Below, one piece after another: positions 26,031-36,100 of a stretch of 64,000 nucleotides of DNA. Source of the DNA: JAUIAI01 sp041396685 (GTDB lineage: Bacteria; Pseudomonadota; Gammaproteobacteria; Burkholderiales; Burkholderiaceae_E); NCBI GenBank assembly GCA_041396685.1, contig JAWKYD010000002.1, positions 62,001-126,000 of the forward strand, read 5' to 3'. The position numbers and the translations under genes are program-made. Numbering within the stretch: the first letter of the stretch is position 1; each line of letters begins with the position of its first letter. The notes beneath the pieces were generated by a model. That model searched no databases. It saw only the letters and a list, made by a program, of their open reading frames with translations, and was not told where the DNA came from.

Positions 26031-27119
26031 TCACCTACCGAGAATCCATTTGACCAGCCGTTTCGCGTCGGCATCGGACACGAGCGGGTTGGCGGGCATC
26101 GGAACCGGCCCCCAAGTGCCTTGGGCACCTTCGCGAACGCGCTTGGCAAGCAAGTCGGGCGCGCCATCATTGCCGGCGTATTTCTTCGCGATATCGACGA
26201 AGGCCGGGCCGACGAGCTTGCGGTCGACGCCATGGCAGGCCAAGCAGTTCGACTTGCCGGCCAGGGCCATCATCTCGGGCGATTCGTCGTCGGTCTTGCC
26301 GGCACCATCGGCCGCGAGCACCGGCTTGCCTGCCAGCTCACGGGTCTCGTCCAGCGATTTGGGCGCGGGCTTGAAGGTGTCGGCACCGCGCACTGCCCCC
26401 ACCACCCGGTTCTGCTCGGCGAGATTGCCGTGGGCGTTGCGGGCATAGTCGGGCAGGAACGAGCGGATGTCGATCTCGGTGGCGCAGTCCTTCATGCAGT
26501 CGCTACCCTGCACATCGGGCTGACCGTTGGCGAGCCAGAGCCCGTCGTAGTCGACCGTGCCATTGCGATTGGGCAGGCGCGCCTGTGCCTGCGCCATGGT
26601 CTCGGGCGACAGCACGAAGTCATCCTCGACCACACCGGCCATGTTCAGCAAGTAGGCAACCACCGCGAACACTTCGTTGGCGCTGAGTGATTTCGGCGCA
26701 TTCCAGGGCATCGCCCGATTGATGTAGTCCCACAGGGTGGATACCTGTGACACCTTCATCATGGTCGTGCGCTGCGGATAGTTCGGATCACGCAACGAGG
26801 CGACGCGGCCGTTCTCGATGTCCTCGGGGGTCGTGCCGCCGATGATCGGCGTGAACACCTCGTTCGACTCACCAAAGATTCCGTGACAACTCGCGCACTT
26901 GCCTTCCCACACCTCCATGCCTTCGTCGACGCTGCCCTTGCCGGCCGGCAGCCCCTTGAAGTCGGCACGCACGTCGATATCCCAGGCGGCAACCTCCGCC
27001 TTGGTGGCCGTTCGGCCCAGATGCGACCATGGCTGATCGGCCGCGACCGCGCTCGCGCCAAGCGACATCGCCGCACCGACCACGACGGCCGACAGGCATC
27101 GCGAAACCCGTTTTCGCAT
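26031..27119 (-). CDS. soxD: Sulfane dehydrogenase diheme cytochrome subunit SoxD
   Basis: A 362-residue periplasmic diheme cytochrome c. The signal peptide is MRKRVSRCLSAVVVGAAMSL with cleavage near AVAAD. Heme sites are CASCH (75-79) and CLACH (292-296), one in each cytochrome domain. It forms Sox(CD)2 with SoxC and removes six electrons from the SoxY-bound sulfane sulfur, so its presence predicts full thiosulfate oxidation without sulfur globules. The start ATG 27119 has GAGGAA upstream; soxC ends ten bases before it. Confidence 0.93.
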   Translation of the reverse strand: MRKRVSRCLSAVVVGAAMSLGASAVAADQPWSHLGRTATKAEVAAWDIDVRADFKGLPAGKGSVDEGMEVWEGKCASCHGIFGESNEVFTPIIGGTTPEDIENGRVASLRDPNYPQRTTMMKVSQVSTLWDYINRAMPWNAPKSLSANEVFAVVAYLLNMAGVVEDDFVLSPETMAQAQARLPNRNGTVDYDGLWLANGQPDVQGSDCMKDCATEIDIRSFLPDYARNAHGNLAEQNRVVGAVRGADTFKPAPKSLDETRELAGKPVLAADGAGKTDDESPEMMALAGKSNCLACHGVDRKLVGPAFVDIAKKYAGNDGAPDLLAKRVREGAQGTWGPVPMPANPLVSDADAKRLVKWILGR

Positions 27120-27129
27120 CGCCGATTCC

Positions 27130-28470
27130 TCAGTAAACCTGAACATTGAACACCTCACCGGTCTCGGCCACACGCCACGATTGGATCGCGTTGTTGTGAT
27201 AGATCGACCGCGTGCCTCGCACCGCGCGCAGCTGGTTGATCTTGGGTTGAACATGGCCGGTTTCGTCGGTTGCCCTGCTCTGCAGCACGGCCGGACCGCC
27301 GTCCCAGACCCAATCGACGTTGAAGCGCGTGAGCGCCTTGCTGAGTGGTGGTCCCTCGAGCCGGGCCTCGCGCCAGTTGCGTCCGCCGTCGAACGAGACG
27401 TCGACGCGCTTGACCTTGCCACGCCCCGACCAGGCCAGACCGGTGACGTTGTAGTAGCCCTTGTCGAGCAGAAACTGACCGCCCGAGGGAGTCGTGATCA
27501 CGGATTTCACCTCCTGGATCGAGGTGAACTGCCGGTGACGCCCGTCGGGCATCAGATCGATGTAGTGGATGACCTCGTCCTTGGTGTAGAACGGCTGATC
27601 GCCGACCTCGATGCGGCGAAGGTACTTGACCCAGGACACGCCCTGCACGCCAGGCACGACCAGACGCAGCGGGTAGCCGTTCTCGGGGCGAAGCATTTCG
27701 CCGTTCATGGCCCAGGCGACGATCACGTCGTCCATCGCGTTTTCGATGGCGATCGTGCGGGTCATCGACGAGCCGTCGGCACCTTCGGCGAGCACGTATT
27801 TGCCCTTGGCCAGATCGGCGCCACACATGTCGAGGAGCGTCGAGAGCTTGACCCCGGTGAACTCGCAACACGACAGCATGCCGTGCGAGTACTGCACCGT
27901 GGGCACCGCTACCCGGCTCCACTCCATGCCCGTGTTGGCGCCGCACTCGATGAAGTGAATGCGCGAGACCGCCGGCATGCGCAGCAGGTCGTCCATCGTG
28001 AACACTCGCGGCGCCTTGACCAAACCGTTGATCATCAGGCGGTGGCCGCTGGGGTCGATATCCCACCACCCCTGATGATGGCGTTCGAAGTGCAGACCGT
28101 TCGGCGTGATGATGCCGAACAGGCCTTGCAGCGGACAGAAGCTCACCGATGCCGCGGCAACCTGGGTCAGACCCGGGCTCTGGCGGCGCTGCAGATTGCT
28201 TTCCCAGCGCGACGGCAGGCCATAGCCACGCGCCGCTACCGGCTGCCCCAGACCCGTGGTGTGCGCAGGCAGTTCGAGAATCGCGGCATCACCCTCGGCC
28301 GCCCGGGCTTGGCGAGCCGCGCTCAACTGCGCCGCACTCGCGCCCGCGCCCATCGCGAGCGCCTTGCCCATGAAGCTGCGCCGCGCCTGACGCGCCTGCG
28401 CCATGTCCTCGCCTGCAAGGAAATTCTCGGGCGCAGCCTTCACACGCCCCGGTATCTTGGGTTCGCTCAA
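27130..28470 (-). CDS. soxC: Sulfane dehydrogenase molybdenum subunit SoxC
   Basis: A 446-residue molybdopterin protein of the sulfite oxidase family. The Tat signal QARRSFMGKALAMG lies at about 28-41, behind a leader longer than usual. The Mo-ligand cysteine is in HFIECGANTG. A C-terminal dimerisation domain is present (WSGRGKVKRVDVSFDGGRNW). The start is TTG 28470 or GTG 28473: AGGAG lies six bases before the TTG. Together with SoxD it oxidises the SoxY-cysteine persulfide. It starts 27 bp after the ArsR regulator gene, so both belong to one transcript. Confidence 0.92.
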   Translation of the reverse strand: MSEPKIPGRVKAAPENFLAGEDMAQARQARRSFMGKALAMGAGASAAQLSAARQARAAEGDAAILELPAHTTGLGQPVAARGYGLPSRWESNLQRRQSPGLTQVAAASVSFCPLQGLFGIITPNGLHFERHHQGWWDIDPSGHRLMINGLVKAPRVFTMDDLLRMPAVSRIHFIECGANTGMEWSRVAVPTVQYSHGMLSCCEFTGVKLSTLLDMCGADLAKGKYVLAEGADGSSMTRTIAIENAMDDVIVAWAMNGEMLRPENGYPLRLVVPGVQGVSWVKYLRRIEVGDQPFYTKDEVIHYIDLMPDGRHRQFTSIQEVKSVITTPSGGQFLLDKGYYNVTGLAWSGRGKVKRVDVSFDGGRNWREARLEGPPLSKALTRFNVDWVWDGGPAVLQSRATDETGHVQPKINQLRAVRGTRSIYHNNAIQSWRVAETGEVFNVQVY

Positions 28471-28496
28471 CACACTCTCCTGGCGGAACAATCGGC

Positions 28497-28886
28497 TTAG
28501 TTCGACCCGGCTTCCCGATCGGCGCTGCCTGCCGCGGAACCGGGAGCAACCTCGCCCGCCGCGAATCCTTCGGCCAAGGACAAGGCCTGTGCGACCGCGG
28601 GCTCGTCCGATTCGTGGCGCGCCGCGAAATGCACACACGCCGTGCGGCAGATCTCGATCAAGGTCTGGTCGGATACTCGGTAAAAGATGAAATTTCCGGA
28701 CTTGCGACGCGAGAGCACCCCAGCCCCGTACAAAGTGCTCAAGTGGCGGGACACATTGGTCTGAGCCGCGCCGGTCTCACGCACGATCTGCGTGACCGAC
28801 TTCTCCACGCTGCAGATCGTGTGCATGATCCGCAAGCGGGTGGGATCCGATAGCAGGCTGAAGTAGCGCGCCACGCCCTCCAACAT
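28497..28886 (-). CDS. soxR: ArsR-family regulator of sulfur oxidation (SoxR type)
   Basis: A 129-residue winged-helix repressor of the ArsR family. The recognition helix region is TGAAQTNVSRHLSTLYGAGVL, the wing RRKSGNFIFYRV. Cysteines C25, C80 and C84 are placed where persulfide-sensing relatives (BigR, SqrR, YgaV and SoxR of Paracoccus-type sox loci) carry redox cysteines, so it may release DNA when persulfide forms. It is the first gene of the sox operon and probably autoregulates through the palindrome at 29002-29027. The ribosome site is weak; an upstream CTG in frame could extend the protein by a few residues. It should not be confused with the MerR-type redox SoxR. Confidence 0.85.
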   Translation of the reverse strand: MLEGVARYFSLLSDPTRLRIMHTICSVEKSVTQIVRETGAAQTNVSRHLSTLYGAGVLSRRKSGNFIFYRVSDQTLIEICRTACVHFAARHESDEPAVAQALSLAEGFAAGEVAPGSAAGSADREAGSN

Positions 28887-29001
28887 CGGTTCCAGCTCGT
28901 CCAGGGTCGTCTCCCACCACGTGAGCCCGTTGCTGCCGGGCTTCGATGTTCAAGCCTGCAGACGGCGCAAAATCACCCTGCCACCGCCAAGCATGTCTAG
29001 C

Positions 29002-29027
29002 ACTATATGCACATATCCGTATATAGT
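29002..29027. promoter_or_regulatory. AT-rich palindromic operator between soxR and soxS
   Basis: The arms ACTATAT (29002-29008) and ATATAGT (29021-29027) are separated by 12 bp containing ATAT. This is a perfect seven-base inverted repeat in otherwise GC-rich DNA. It overlaps the promoter of the minus-strand sox operon, as expected for autorepression by an ArsR-type protein. Confidence 0.65.
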
Positions 29028-29030
29028 CAA
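29002..29030 (-). promoter_or_regulatory. Sigma70 promoter of the soxR-soxCDYZAXB operon
   Basis: On the minus strand TTGACT (29030-29025) and TATAGT (29007-29002) are spaced by exactly 17 bp, each matching consensus at five of six positions. Transcription would start near 28995, about 110 nt before the soxR ATG. Confidence 0.7.
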
Positions 29031-29054
29031 GCCGCCAACCGAGTAGAGGTCGTC

Positions 29055-29669
29055 GTGCAGGACTGTGAACGGATTTCCTTCAGCGCAAACCGGCCACGGT
29101 TTGCCGGCCACACCATCAGGGCGGTCGCCCTGCGCGGCCTCGCCTGCGCCTGGCTCGTCGCCATCGGCGCGGCGCCGATGCTGCCAACGCCGGCCTCGGC
29201 CCAGAACGAAGCCGGCGGGCTCGTGGCGCGCACGGTTCCGAATACCCGCGAGGCCGGCATTCGAGGCGGCATCGTCCCCTTGCTGCAGCACCTGAATCGG
29301 CCCGGCGCACGCGCCATCGTGCTGATGTCGTTACCGGGCTGCGGTTTTTGCACCCTGGTGCGTTCTCGCCAGCTTGGCCCGCTACGGGCGGACGCGGCCT
29401 ACGACGACCTGCCTGTCTACGAAATATCGCTCGAAGACGACTCACCGCTGCCGCCGCTGCCTGAATCGTGGCCGGCGGAGTTCAAGGGAAGCGCCACCAA
29501 GGTGGGCCCTTGGGCGCGTGAACTCGGCGTGCGCCTGGCGCCCACCGTGCTGTTCCTGGGTGCGCAGGGCGAAATCGCGCCTCGCCTGGTCGGATATGCC
29601 AGCGACGACTTCTATTGGTCATACCTGAGCGAAAGGATCGACGTCGCCCGCTCGGCAGCGGCCCGTTGA
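29055..29669 (+). CDS. soxS: Periplasmic thioredoxin-fold protein (SoxS/SoxW-like)
   Basis: A 204-residue protein with a signal segment (about residues 22-51 from the chosen start, cleavage near ASAQN) and a thioredoxin fold with the redox motif PGCGFC (C96, C99). The PGCxxC form resembles SoxS of Paracoccus, which keeps SoxYZ active by reducing it. The ATG at 29007 lies inside the operator palindrome, so I prefer GTG 29055, preceded by AGAGG at five-base spacing. Divergent from soxR, it likely shares the same control region. Assignment to SoxS or SoxW is by motif and position. Confidence 0.75.
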   Translation: MQDCERISFSANRPRFAGHTIRAVALRGLACAWLVAIGAAPMLPTPASAQNEAGGLVARTVPNTREAGIRGGIVPLLQHLNRPGARAIVLMSLPGCGFCTLVRSRQLGPLRADAAYDDLPVYEISLEDDSPLPPLPESWPAEFKGSATKVGPWARELGVRLAPTVLFLGAQGEIAPRLVGYASDDFYWSYLSERIDVARSAAAR

Positions 29670-29688
29670 ACCCGCGCCGACGACGCCG

Positions 29689-30894
29689 TCAGTGGAAGTG
29701 GCCCTGATCGGCCGACACGTCACCGGGTAGTTCCGCGTGTACGACCTCGCCCTTGTCGTTCGGGTACATGGGCGCGCCACAGTCCTCGCAATATTCGGGC
29801 TCGGTGACATTGGGCCAGACCGATATCTCCGTGATACCGGCCTCGCGCAAACACTGGCGGATGCGGGTCAGCGGCGGCGGATCGTCCTGCTCGGACTCGG
29901 CACCGAGCAACGGCCACACGACACCGTGCGCGACATCCTCGCCGTCGCGGTCGACACTCAGACCGATACGGTACTCATCGACTCGCTCGAAACCGAAGCC
30001 GGCCACCACGGCGCGGATCTCGGCCGGCTCGACATCGAGCGCGTGCGTCAGGAAGTGCACGGACGCGCGAATGCCGTAAGGGCGCACCCGCCGGTCGGAT
30101 TCGCGCATATTGATGTGATAGGCATCCGGCAGCAGACACTCGAAACCGCAGCCCGGCAGCAACTGCTCGGCAATCGGACGAGCATGCTCGACCCATTTCT
30201 CGAGCGCCTGGACCCGACCGCCCTGCTCACGCAGATCGGCGTTCTGCCAGCGGAAGACAGGGTCGCCGGGTCGAACCGCGACCGCGCCGACCAGGAAGCG
30301 GGCATCGGCAAGCATGTCGGCGGCCTCGGGCAGATCGCGTTGTCCGTTGGGCGGCGTCTCGCGCAGGCAGGCTTCGCCGAGACGTGCGGTCAGACGGCGC
30401 AGATCGGCGTAATCGCGCGGCAGTTGATCGATGCTCAGCAGGCTGGGCATCAGGTACAAACGGGCCCCCTGGGCCAGCACCAGCGACCGCAGGGAATCGA
30501 CGAGACTGTCGCGCAGCGCACGCGCAATGGCACCGGTGGGGATCGCGAACCGGGTCCAGGCGACCAGCGGCGCCGAAATCAGCAGAATCTGCCAGGGACC
30601 GTCGTCGCCTTCGACCGTGACGGACTCGGAGTGTTCCTCGACTGCCTCGATCAGGGCTCCGTACGAGTCGGGATCGGTCTGGTTGAGACGCTCGAGCGCG
30701 TCGTAGACCGGCTGCGCATGACCGTTGGCCAGCAAGCGCGCCAGACGCTCGCCGAGCAACGCATCCCAGTAGCGATCCTCGACACGACTGCCCGAATTGG
30801 CGATGCCCAGCGCCGCGGTGACCAGGCGTTCGGCATCGGCCGACAGGTGACCTTTGCGGTCTCGCCCACCCCGAGGCTGGCGGCTTTCTTTCAT
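29689..30894 (-). CDS. DUF2863 family protein
   Basis: A 401-residue cytoplasmic protein of the DUF2863 family, which I know only from Betaproteobacteria; function unknown. The N-terminus has the family segment NSGSRVEDRYWDALL. The C-terminus carries one Cys pair (EYCEDCGAPMYPND) that resembles half of a zinc ribbon. The start ATG 30894 has TGGAG five to six bases upstream; the frame remains open to 30927. It is convergent with soxS and stands alone. Confidence 0.82.
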   Translation of the reverse strand: MKESRQPRGGRDRKGHLSADAERLVTAALGIANSGSRVEDRYWDALLGERLARLLANGHAQPVYDALERLNQTDPDSYGALIEAVEEHSESVTVEGDDGPWQILLISAPLVAWTRFAIPTGAIARALRDSLVDSLRSLVLAQGARLYLMPSLLSIDQLPRDYADLRRLTARLGEACLRETPPNGQRDLPEAADMLADARFLVGAVAVRPGDPVFRWQNADLREQGGRVQALEKWVEHARPIAEQLLPGCGFECLLPDAYHINMRESDRRVRPYGIRASVHFLTHALDVEPAEIRAVVAGFGFERVDEYRIGLSVDRDGEDVAHGVVWPLLGAESEQDDPPPLTRIRQCLREAGITEISVWPNVTEPEYCEDCGAPMYPNDKGEVVHAELPGDVSADQGHFH

Positions 30895-31005
30895 GTGAAC
30901 TCCACAGACTTCACCGAAGTGTAGCAATCCGCACGGCGGGCGCGGCTGAATCGGCGCGCCGGCGACGAGTGGCGCGAACCGGCGGACGGCCGCCGCGCGC
31001 CCGCC

Positions 31006-31033
31006 TTGCCGCCGGGCGACACGGCGCTATGAT
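31006..31033 (+). promoter_or_regulatory. Promoter abutting the S41 peptidase start (possible leaderless mRNA)
   Basis: TTGCCG (31006-31011) and TATGAT (31028-31033) are separated by 16 bp. The predicted transcription start coincides with the ATG at 31040, and there is no ribosome site before that ATG, so a leaderless transcript is likely. Confidence 0.45.
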
Positions 31034-31039
31034 CGTCGC

Positions 31040-32356
31040 ATGCCAGCCCTTTTCTCCGCCGTCGTCCGGCCAAGCCGCTGCCGTGCCCGCCACGCCGGGC
31101 TCACGGCGGCATTCACCGCCCTGCTTCTGATCGCCGGTTGTGGTGGTGGAGGCGGTGGCGGGACCGACACCGCCCCGGCAACCGACAAGATCAGCTACCT
31201 GATCGAAACCATGAAAAGCTGGTATCTGTGGCGCGACCGGCTGCCCGTGCAGATCGAGCCCACCAGCTTTGCCGACGTCGGACAGGCGCTGGAGGCTTTG
31301 CGGGTGAGCGAGGATCGCTATAGCAACGTCGTCGATGCGCAGTCGCAGGAGCGCTTTTACGCCGACGGGCAGACCATCGCGTTCGGGATCCTGTACCGCA
31401 TCCGCGCCGCCGATCTCCTCTTGTTGATGGTATCTCCGAATTCTCCGGCCTATGCAGCGGGCATGCGACGCGGCCAACGCATTCTCGCGATCGACGGCGA
31501 GTCGATCGCTTCGTTACAGGCGGAGGGTCGTCTGGATGCAGCGTTCGGGCCGGTCGAGACCGGCATCGTGCGCCGGTTCACCCTCGACGATCACGGCACG
31601 CAACGCGAACCGACCGTGACCAAGGGTCTGTTCGATATCACCTATGTGCTCGCCGACGCGGTGTTCGAGCGCGCCGGTCGGCGTATCGGCTATCTCGCGT
31701 TTCATGCGTTCGCCGAACCCGGGGTGGCCCCCTGGCAGGACGCACTCGATCGCCTGCTGGCGGCTGGCGCCCAGGACCTGATCGTCGATCTGCGCACCAA
31801 TGGCGGCGGCCTGATCGCCACCGCCGCCACGGTGGGCTCGGCGATTGCCGAGATGGCCGGCCGGACCATGACCCAGCTACGCTTCAACGATGCGCACGAC
31901 TCGTCCAATCGCGCTTATCTGTTCCGCGAAGACCCACGTGCCGGGCGCTTCGATCGGCTGGTCTGGTTGACCGACGGCAACACCTGCTCGGCATCCGAGG
32001 CAATGATCCTCGGCATTTCGGCCTGGCACCCGGGCGCCCGCATCGGATCGACCACCTGTGGCAAACCGGTGGGTTTCACGCCGACCACCTTCGAGGACCT
32101 GGTCTTCAACATCGTCACGTTTTCGCTCGAGAGCCCGCTCGGGGTACGTGACTACTACGACGGCCTGATCCCGGATTGCCCGGTGGTCGACGACGGCGCG
32201 GGCCAACTCGGCGAGGCGAACGAGACGCTGACTGCCGCGGCCCTCGATTGGCTGGAGACCGGCATGTGCCCGGCGGCGGCAGGGCCGACCACCAAGACGG
32301 GAACGGCCTCGGCAACGCGTTCGGCCTGGCCGGATCCGGTACGCGCGCTCCAATGA
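31040..32356 (+). CDS. S41 family peptidase, lipoprotein
   Basis: A 438-residue carboxy-terminal processing protease-like enzyme. A type-II signal peptide ends in LLIAGC, followed by a polyglycine linker (GGGGGGG), so it is probably a lipid-anchored envelope protein. A PDZ domain is present (MVSPNSPAYAAGMRRGQRILAIDG), then the S41 core with IVDLRTNGGG and the catalytic Ser in GNTCSASEAMI. The usual catalytic Lys would lie after that segment; GSTTCGKPVG is the likely site. The C-terminal tail is rich in Thr/Ala and probably flexible. It is convergent with dnaQ. Confidence 0.85.
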   Translation: MPALFSAVVRPSRCRARHAGLTAAFTALLLIAGCGGGGGGGTDTAPATDKISYLIETMKSWYLWRDRLPVQIEPTSFADVGQALEALRVSEDRYSNVVDAQSQERFYADGQTIAFGILYRIRAADLLLLMVSPNSPAYAAGMRRGQRILAIDGESIASLQAEGRLDAAFGPVETGIVRRFTLDDHGTQREPTVTKGLFDITYVLADAVFERAGRRIGYLAFHAFAEPGVAPWQDALDRLLAAGAQDLIVDLRTNGGGLIATAATVGSAIAEMAGRTMTQLRFNDAHDSSNRAYLFREDPRAGRFDRLVWLTDGNTCSASEAMILGISAWHPGARIGSTTCGKPVGFTPTTFEDLVFNIVTFSLESPLGVRDYYDGLIPDCPVVDDGAGQLGEANETLTAAALDWLETGMCPAAAGPTTKTGTASATRSAWPDPVRALQ

Positions 32357-32393
32357 GACTCCGCCCGCGTCCGATGCACTTGCGCTGCCGGGT

Positions 32394-33101
32394 TCAGGCT
32401 GCCTGCGGGCGTTCCCAGATGGCAGGCTGGCCACTCTCGGCCGCCATCTCGGCAAGCATCGCCGCATGCGCGGCAGCCGCATCGGGCGACTCGGCCAACC
32501 GGACGCCGCCACGAGGTGGCCAACTGCCGATGCTGCGGCCGCCGTCATCGTCCAGGCCCGGGTGGCCGATGATCTCGAGACTGTCCTGGCCACGGGTCAT
32601 GGCCAGATACACGTCGGCGAGCAACTCGGCATCGAGCAATGCGCCGTGCAAGGTGCGATGCGCGTTCGAGATGCCGTAGCGATCACAGAGGGCATCGAGC
32701 GAGTTGCGCCGGCCCGGATGCAGTTCCCGCGCCATGGCAAGCGTGTCGGTGACCCCGCCGACGACGGACGCCATCGCCGGCTTGTCGAGACGCCGCATCT
32801 CGGCATCCAGGAATCCGATGTCGAACGGCGCATTGTGGATCAATAGTTCGGCGCCATCGACGAAGGCGACGAACTCGTCGGCGACGTCGGCGAATCGCGG
32901 CTTGTCGCGGAGTTGATCCAACGTGATGCCGTGCACGGCGATCGCGCCTTCGTCGATCTCACGCTCGGGATTGACGAATCGGTGCAGATTGCGACCGGTA
33001 AGCCGCCGGTTGATCAGCTCGACGCAGCCGATCTCGATGATTCGGTGACCGTCGGCCGCGGACAGGCCGGTGGTCTCGGTATCGAGAACGATCTGCCTCA
33101 T
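32394..33101 (-). CDS. dnaQ: DNA polymerase III subunit epsilon (proofreading exonuclease)
   Basis: A 235-residue DEDDh exonuclease. Exo I is LDTETTGL (D7, E9), Exo II LLIHNAPFDIGFL, and Exo III has HRTLHGALLDAELL with the His and Asp in order. It removes mismatched 3' nucleotides in the replicase. The C-terminal tail, which binds the alpha subunit, is present. Unusually, its start overlaps the stop of an RND efflux permease by ATGA (33098-33101), so it appears to be the third gene of the pump operon, while in many relatives it follows rnhA directly. Confidence 0.92.
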   Translation of the reverse strand: MRQIVLDTETTGLSAADGHRIIEIGCVELINRRLTGRNLHRFVNPEREIDEGAIAVHGITLDQLRDKPRFADVADEFVAFVDGAELLIHNAPFDIGFLDAEMRRLDKPAMASVVGGVTDTLAMARELHPGRRNSLDALCDRYGISNAHRTLHGALLDAELLADVYLAMTRGQDSLEIIGHPGLDDDGGRSIGSWPPRGGVRLAESPDAAAAHAAMLAEMAAESGQPAIWERPQAA

Positions 33102-36100
33102 GCGCCCGGCTCCAGAGCGGGCTGCTCCGCGATGCCTTGCACGACATGGCGTTTTCGGGCCAGCAAATAGTAGATGGCGGGCACCACGAACAGGGTCATC
33201 AAGGTGCCGAACAACATGCCGCCAACGATCACCATGCCGATCTGGACCCGGCTCTCCGAGCCCGCGCCAGTGGCGATCGCCAGCGGCACGGCGCCCAGAA
33301 CGGTCGAGAACGTGGTCATCAGGATCGGACGCAGACGCAGGCTGGAGGCCTCGATGACCGCCGCGCGCAGATCGGCACCGCCGTCGCGCAACTGATTCGA
33401 GAACTCGACGATCAGGATCCCGTGCTTGGCGATCAGTCCCACCAGGGTGATCAGTCCGATCTGGCTGTAGACGTTCAGCGTACCCCCGGTGAACTTCAGC
33501 AAGGCGAGCCCGCCCGCCAGCGACAGCGGCACGGCGATCAGGATCGTGAACGGATCGATGAAACTCTCGAACTGCGCGCTCAGCACCAGATAGATGAACG
33601 CCAGCGCCAGCACGAAGGTGAACAGCAATGCGCTGGACGACTGCACGAACTCACGCGTGGGACCGTCGTAGTCGGTTGTGAAACCCTCGGGGAGATGCTT
33701 CTCGACAGCCTGCTGGATGACCGCGAGCGCATCGCCCATGGCGGCCCCGGGCGCGAGACTGGCCGTGACCATGATGGCCCGCCGCTGCCCGAAGTGATTG
33801 AGCTCGCGCGCGCCGATCTGCGGACGCACTTCAACCATCGACGACAACGGCACCATGACGCCGCTGCGCGCGCGCAGGAAGATGCCATCGATCACCTCGG
33901 CCGAACGACGCTCGTCGGGCTCGACCTGCACGATCACGTTGTACTCCTCGCTGTTCTGCTTGAAGGTTCCGACGCGACGTCCGCCGAGCATGGTCTCGAG
34001 CGTGCGTCCGATGGTGTCGACGGAAACGCCCGCATCGGCCGCCCGGTCGCGATCGACGCGGATGCGCAATTCGGGTTTGTTTAGTTTGAGGTCGGTATCG
34101 ATACCCTGCATCAGGCCGCTGGCACGCATGTCCTCGAGCAACGGCTCGATCCTGGCCTCCGACTCGGCATAGGACAGCGAACTCATGACCACCAGATTGA
34201 TCGGCCGCGAACGCGGCGATGCGCCCAGCGACGGGGGCGCCACCGCGAATGCGCGAATGCCCGGAATGCCGAAGAGCTTGGGCTGCAATTGGCGGATCAC
34301 GTCCATCGTGCTGTAGTCGCGCTCTCCCCAGTCGACCAGTCCGCTGAATGCCAGCCCCTGGGTTGCCGTGGGATTACCGGCGATCATGAAGATGCGCCGA
34401 AAGCCCGGGATCTGCATGATCTCGCGTTCGATGCGGTCGGCATAACCGTTGGTGTACCAGATCGACGAACCCTCGGGCACCGAGAACACGGTGACGAAGA
34501 CACCACGATCCTCGGTCGGCGCGAGCTCGGAACGGGTATTGGTGTACAGCCAGCCGGCCGCACCGAGCAGCGCGAGCGCCAGCAAGACCATCAGCCAGCG
34601 CAGGCGGATCACCCAGCCCAGGGCCGCCGTGTAACCATTGGTCAGGGCACGCAACCAGCGGTCCATGGTCAGCTCGAACCAGCGCGCCGGCGCGCCGTGT
34701 CCGAGCAAACGCGAGCACATCATCGGCGAGAGCGTCAACGCCAGGAAGCCCGAAACGATGACCACGCCGGCAAGCGTCAGCGCGAACTCCGTAAACAATC
34801 GCCCCGTGCGTCCGGTCGAGAACGCGACCGGCGCAAACACCGCCGCGAGCGTGAGCGTCATCGCAACCACCGCGAACGCGACCTCGCGGGTACCGGTCAA
34901 CGCCGCGCGAATGGGATCGAGACCTCGTTCGAGGTGGCGGTGAACGTTCTCCAGCACCACGATCGCGTCATCGACGACCAGCCCGATCGCAACGACCAGC
35001 GCGAGCAAGGTCAGCGTGTTGATCGAGAAACCGAAAAAGTCGATCAACGAGAATGCCGACACCAGGCAGACGGGAATCGTGACCAGCGGGATGATGGCTG
35101 CGCGCAGGCCACCGAGGAAAAGGAACGTGACCATTGCGACCAGTACCACGGCTTCGGCGATCGTCTTGAACACGGCGGCGATCGAGCGCTCGATGAACAC
35201 CGTCGAGTCGTAGGCGACCGTCACCGAGACATCGTCGGGCAAATCGGCCTGAAGCGTCGGCAACGCTTCGCGCAATGCCTCGGAGAGGATCAGCGGGTTG
35301 GCGGTGGCCTGCTTGATCAGGCCCATCGCGACCGCGTTCTGGCCGTTGAATCGGACGATGCTACGCTCGGCCTCGGGTCCGACTGCCACCCTCGCCACAT
35401 CACGGATGCGAACCGGATAGCCATCGACGACCCGCACCACCACCCGCTCGAACTCGGCTTTGTCGTTCAGATCGGTACGCGAAATGACGCTCAGCTCGCG
35501 AGTGTTGTTCTCGATCTTGCCGGTCGGTATCTCGACGTTCTGTCGGCGCAACGCGTCCTCGATGTCGGAGACCGCCAATCCGAATGCCGCCAGGCGGTCG
35601 GGTTCGATCCAGATGCGCATGGCATAGACGCGATCACCGAAGATCTGCACATCGGCGGCACCCGGCAGGGTCTGCAGTCGGGGCTTGACGAAGCGGGTGG
35701 CGAGATCGGACACCTCGAGCGCGGAGCGGGTCGCCGACGAGAAGGCCAGCCATACCACCGCTCGGGCGTCGGCCTCGACCTTGGAAACGATGGGCTCTTC
35801 GATGTCCGCGGGCAACTTTCCGCGCACCCGCGAGACACGATCGCGCACGTCGGCCGCCGCGCTGTCGGGATCTCGATCGAGCCGGAAGCGCACGGTGATC
35901 TGGCTGCGTTCGGCTCGGGAGTTCGACGTGACGACGTCGACACCCTCGATGCCCGCGACCGAGTCCTCGATCGGCTTGGTGACCTGAGACTCGATGATCT
36001 CGGCAGACGCACCGAGGTAGTCGGTGCGCACCGACACGACCGGTTCGTCGATGTTCGGATACTCGCGGATCTGCAGGCGGTTGTATGACACCAGTCCGAG

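Noticed and set aside
29007..29054. ATG at 29007 as soxS start
   Set aside because: It lies within the predicted operator and has no ribosome site; GTG 29055 has AGAGG at good spacing.
34289..36088. A 599-codon open frame on the + strand
   Set aside because: It is exactly antisense to the RND permease; its Arg/Asp/Gln-rich, domain-free translation is typical of reverse frames in high-GC genes.
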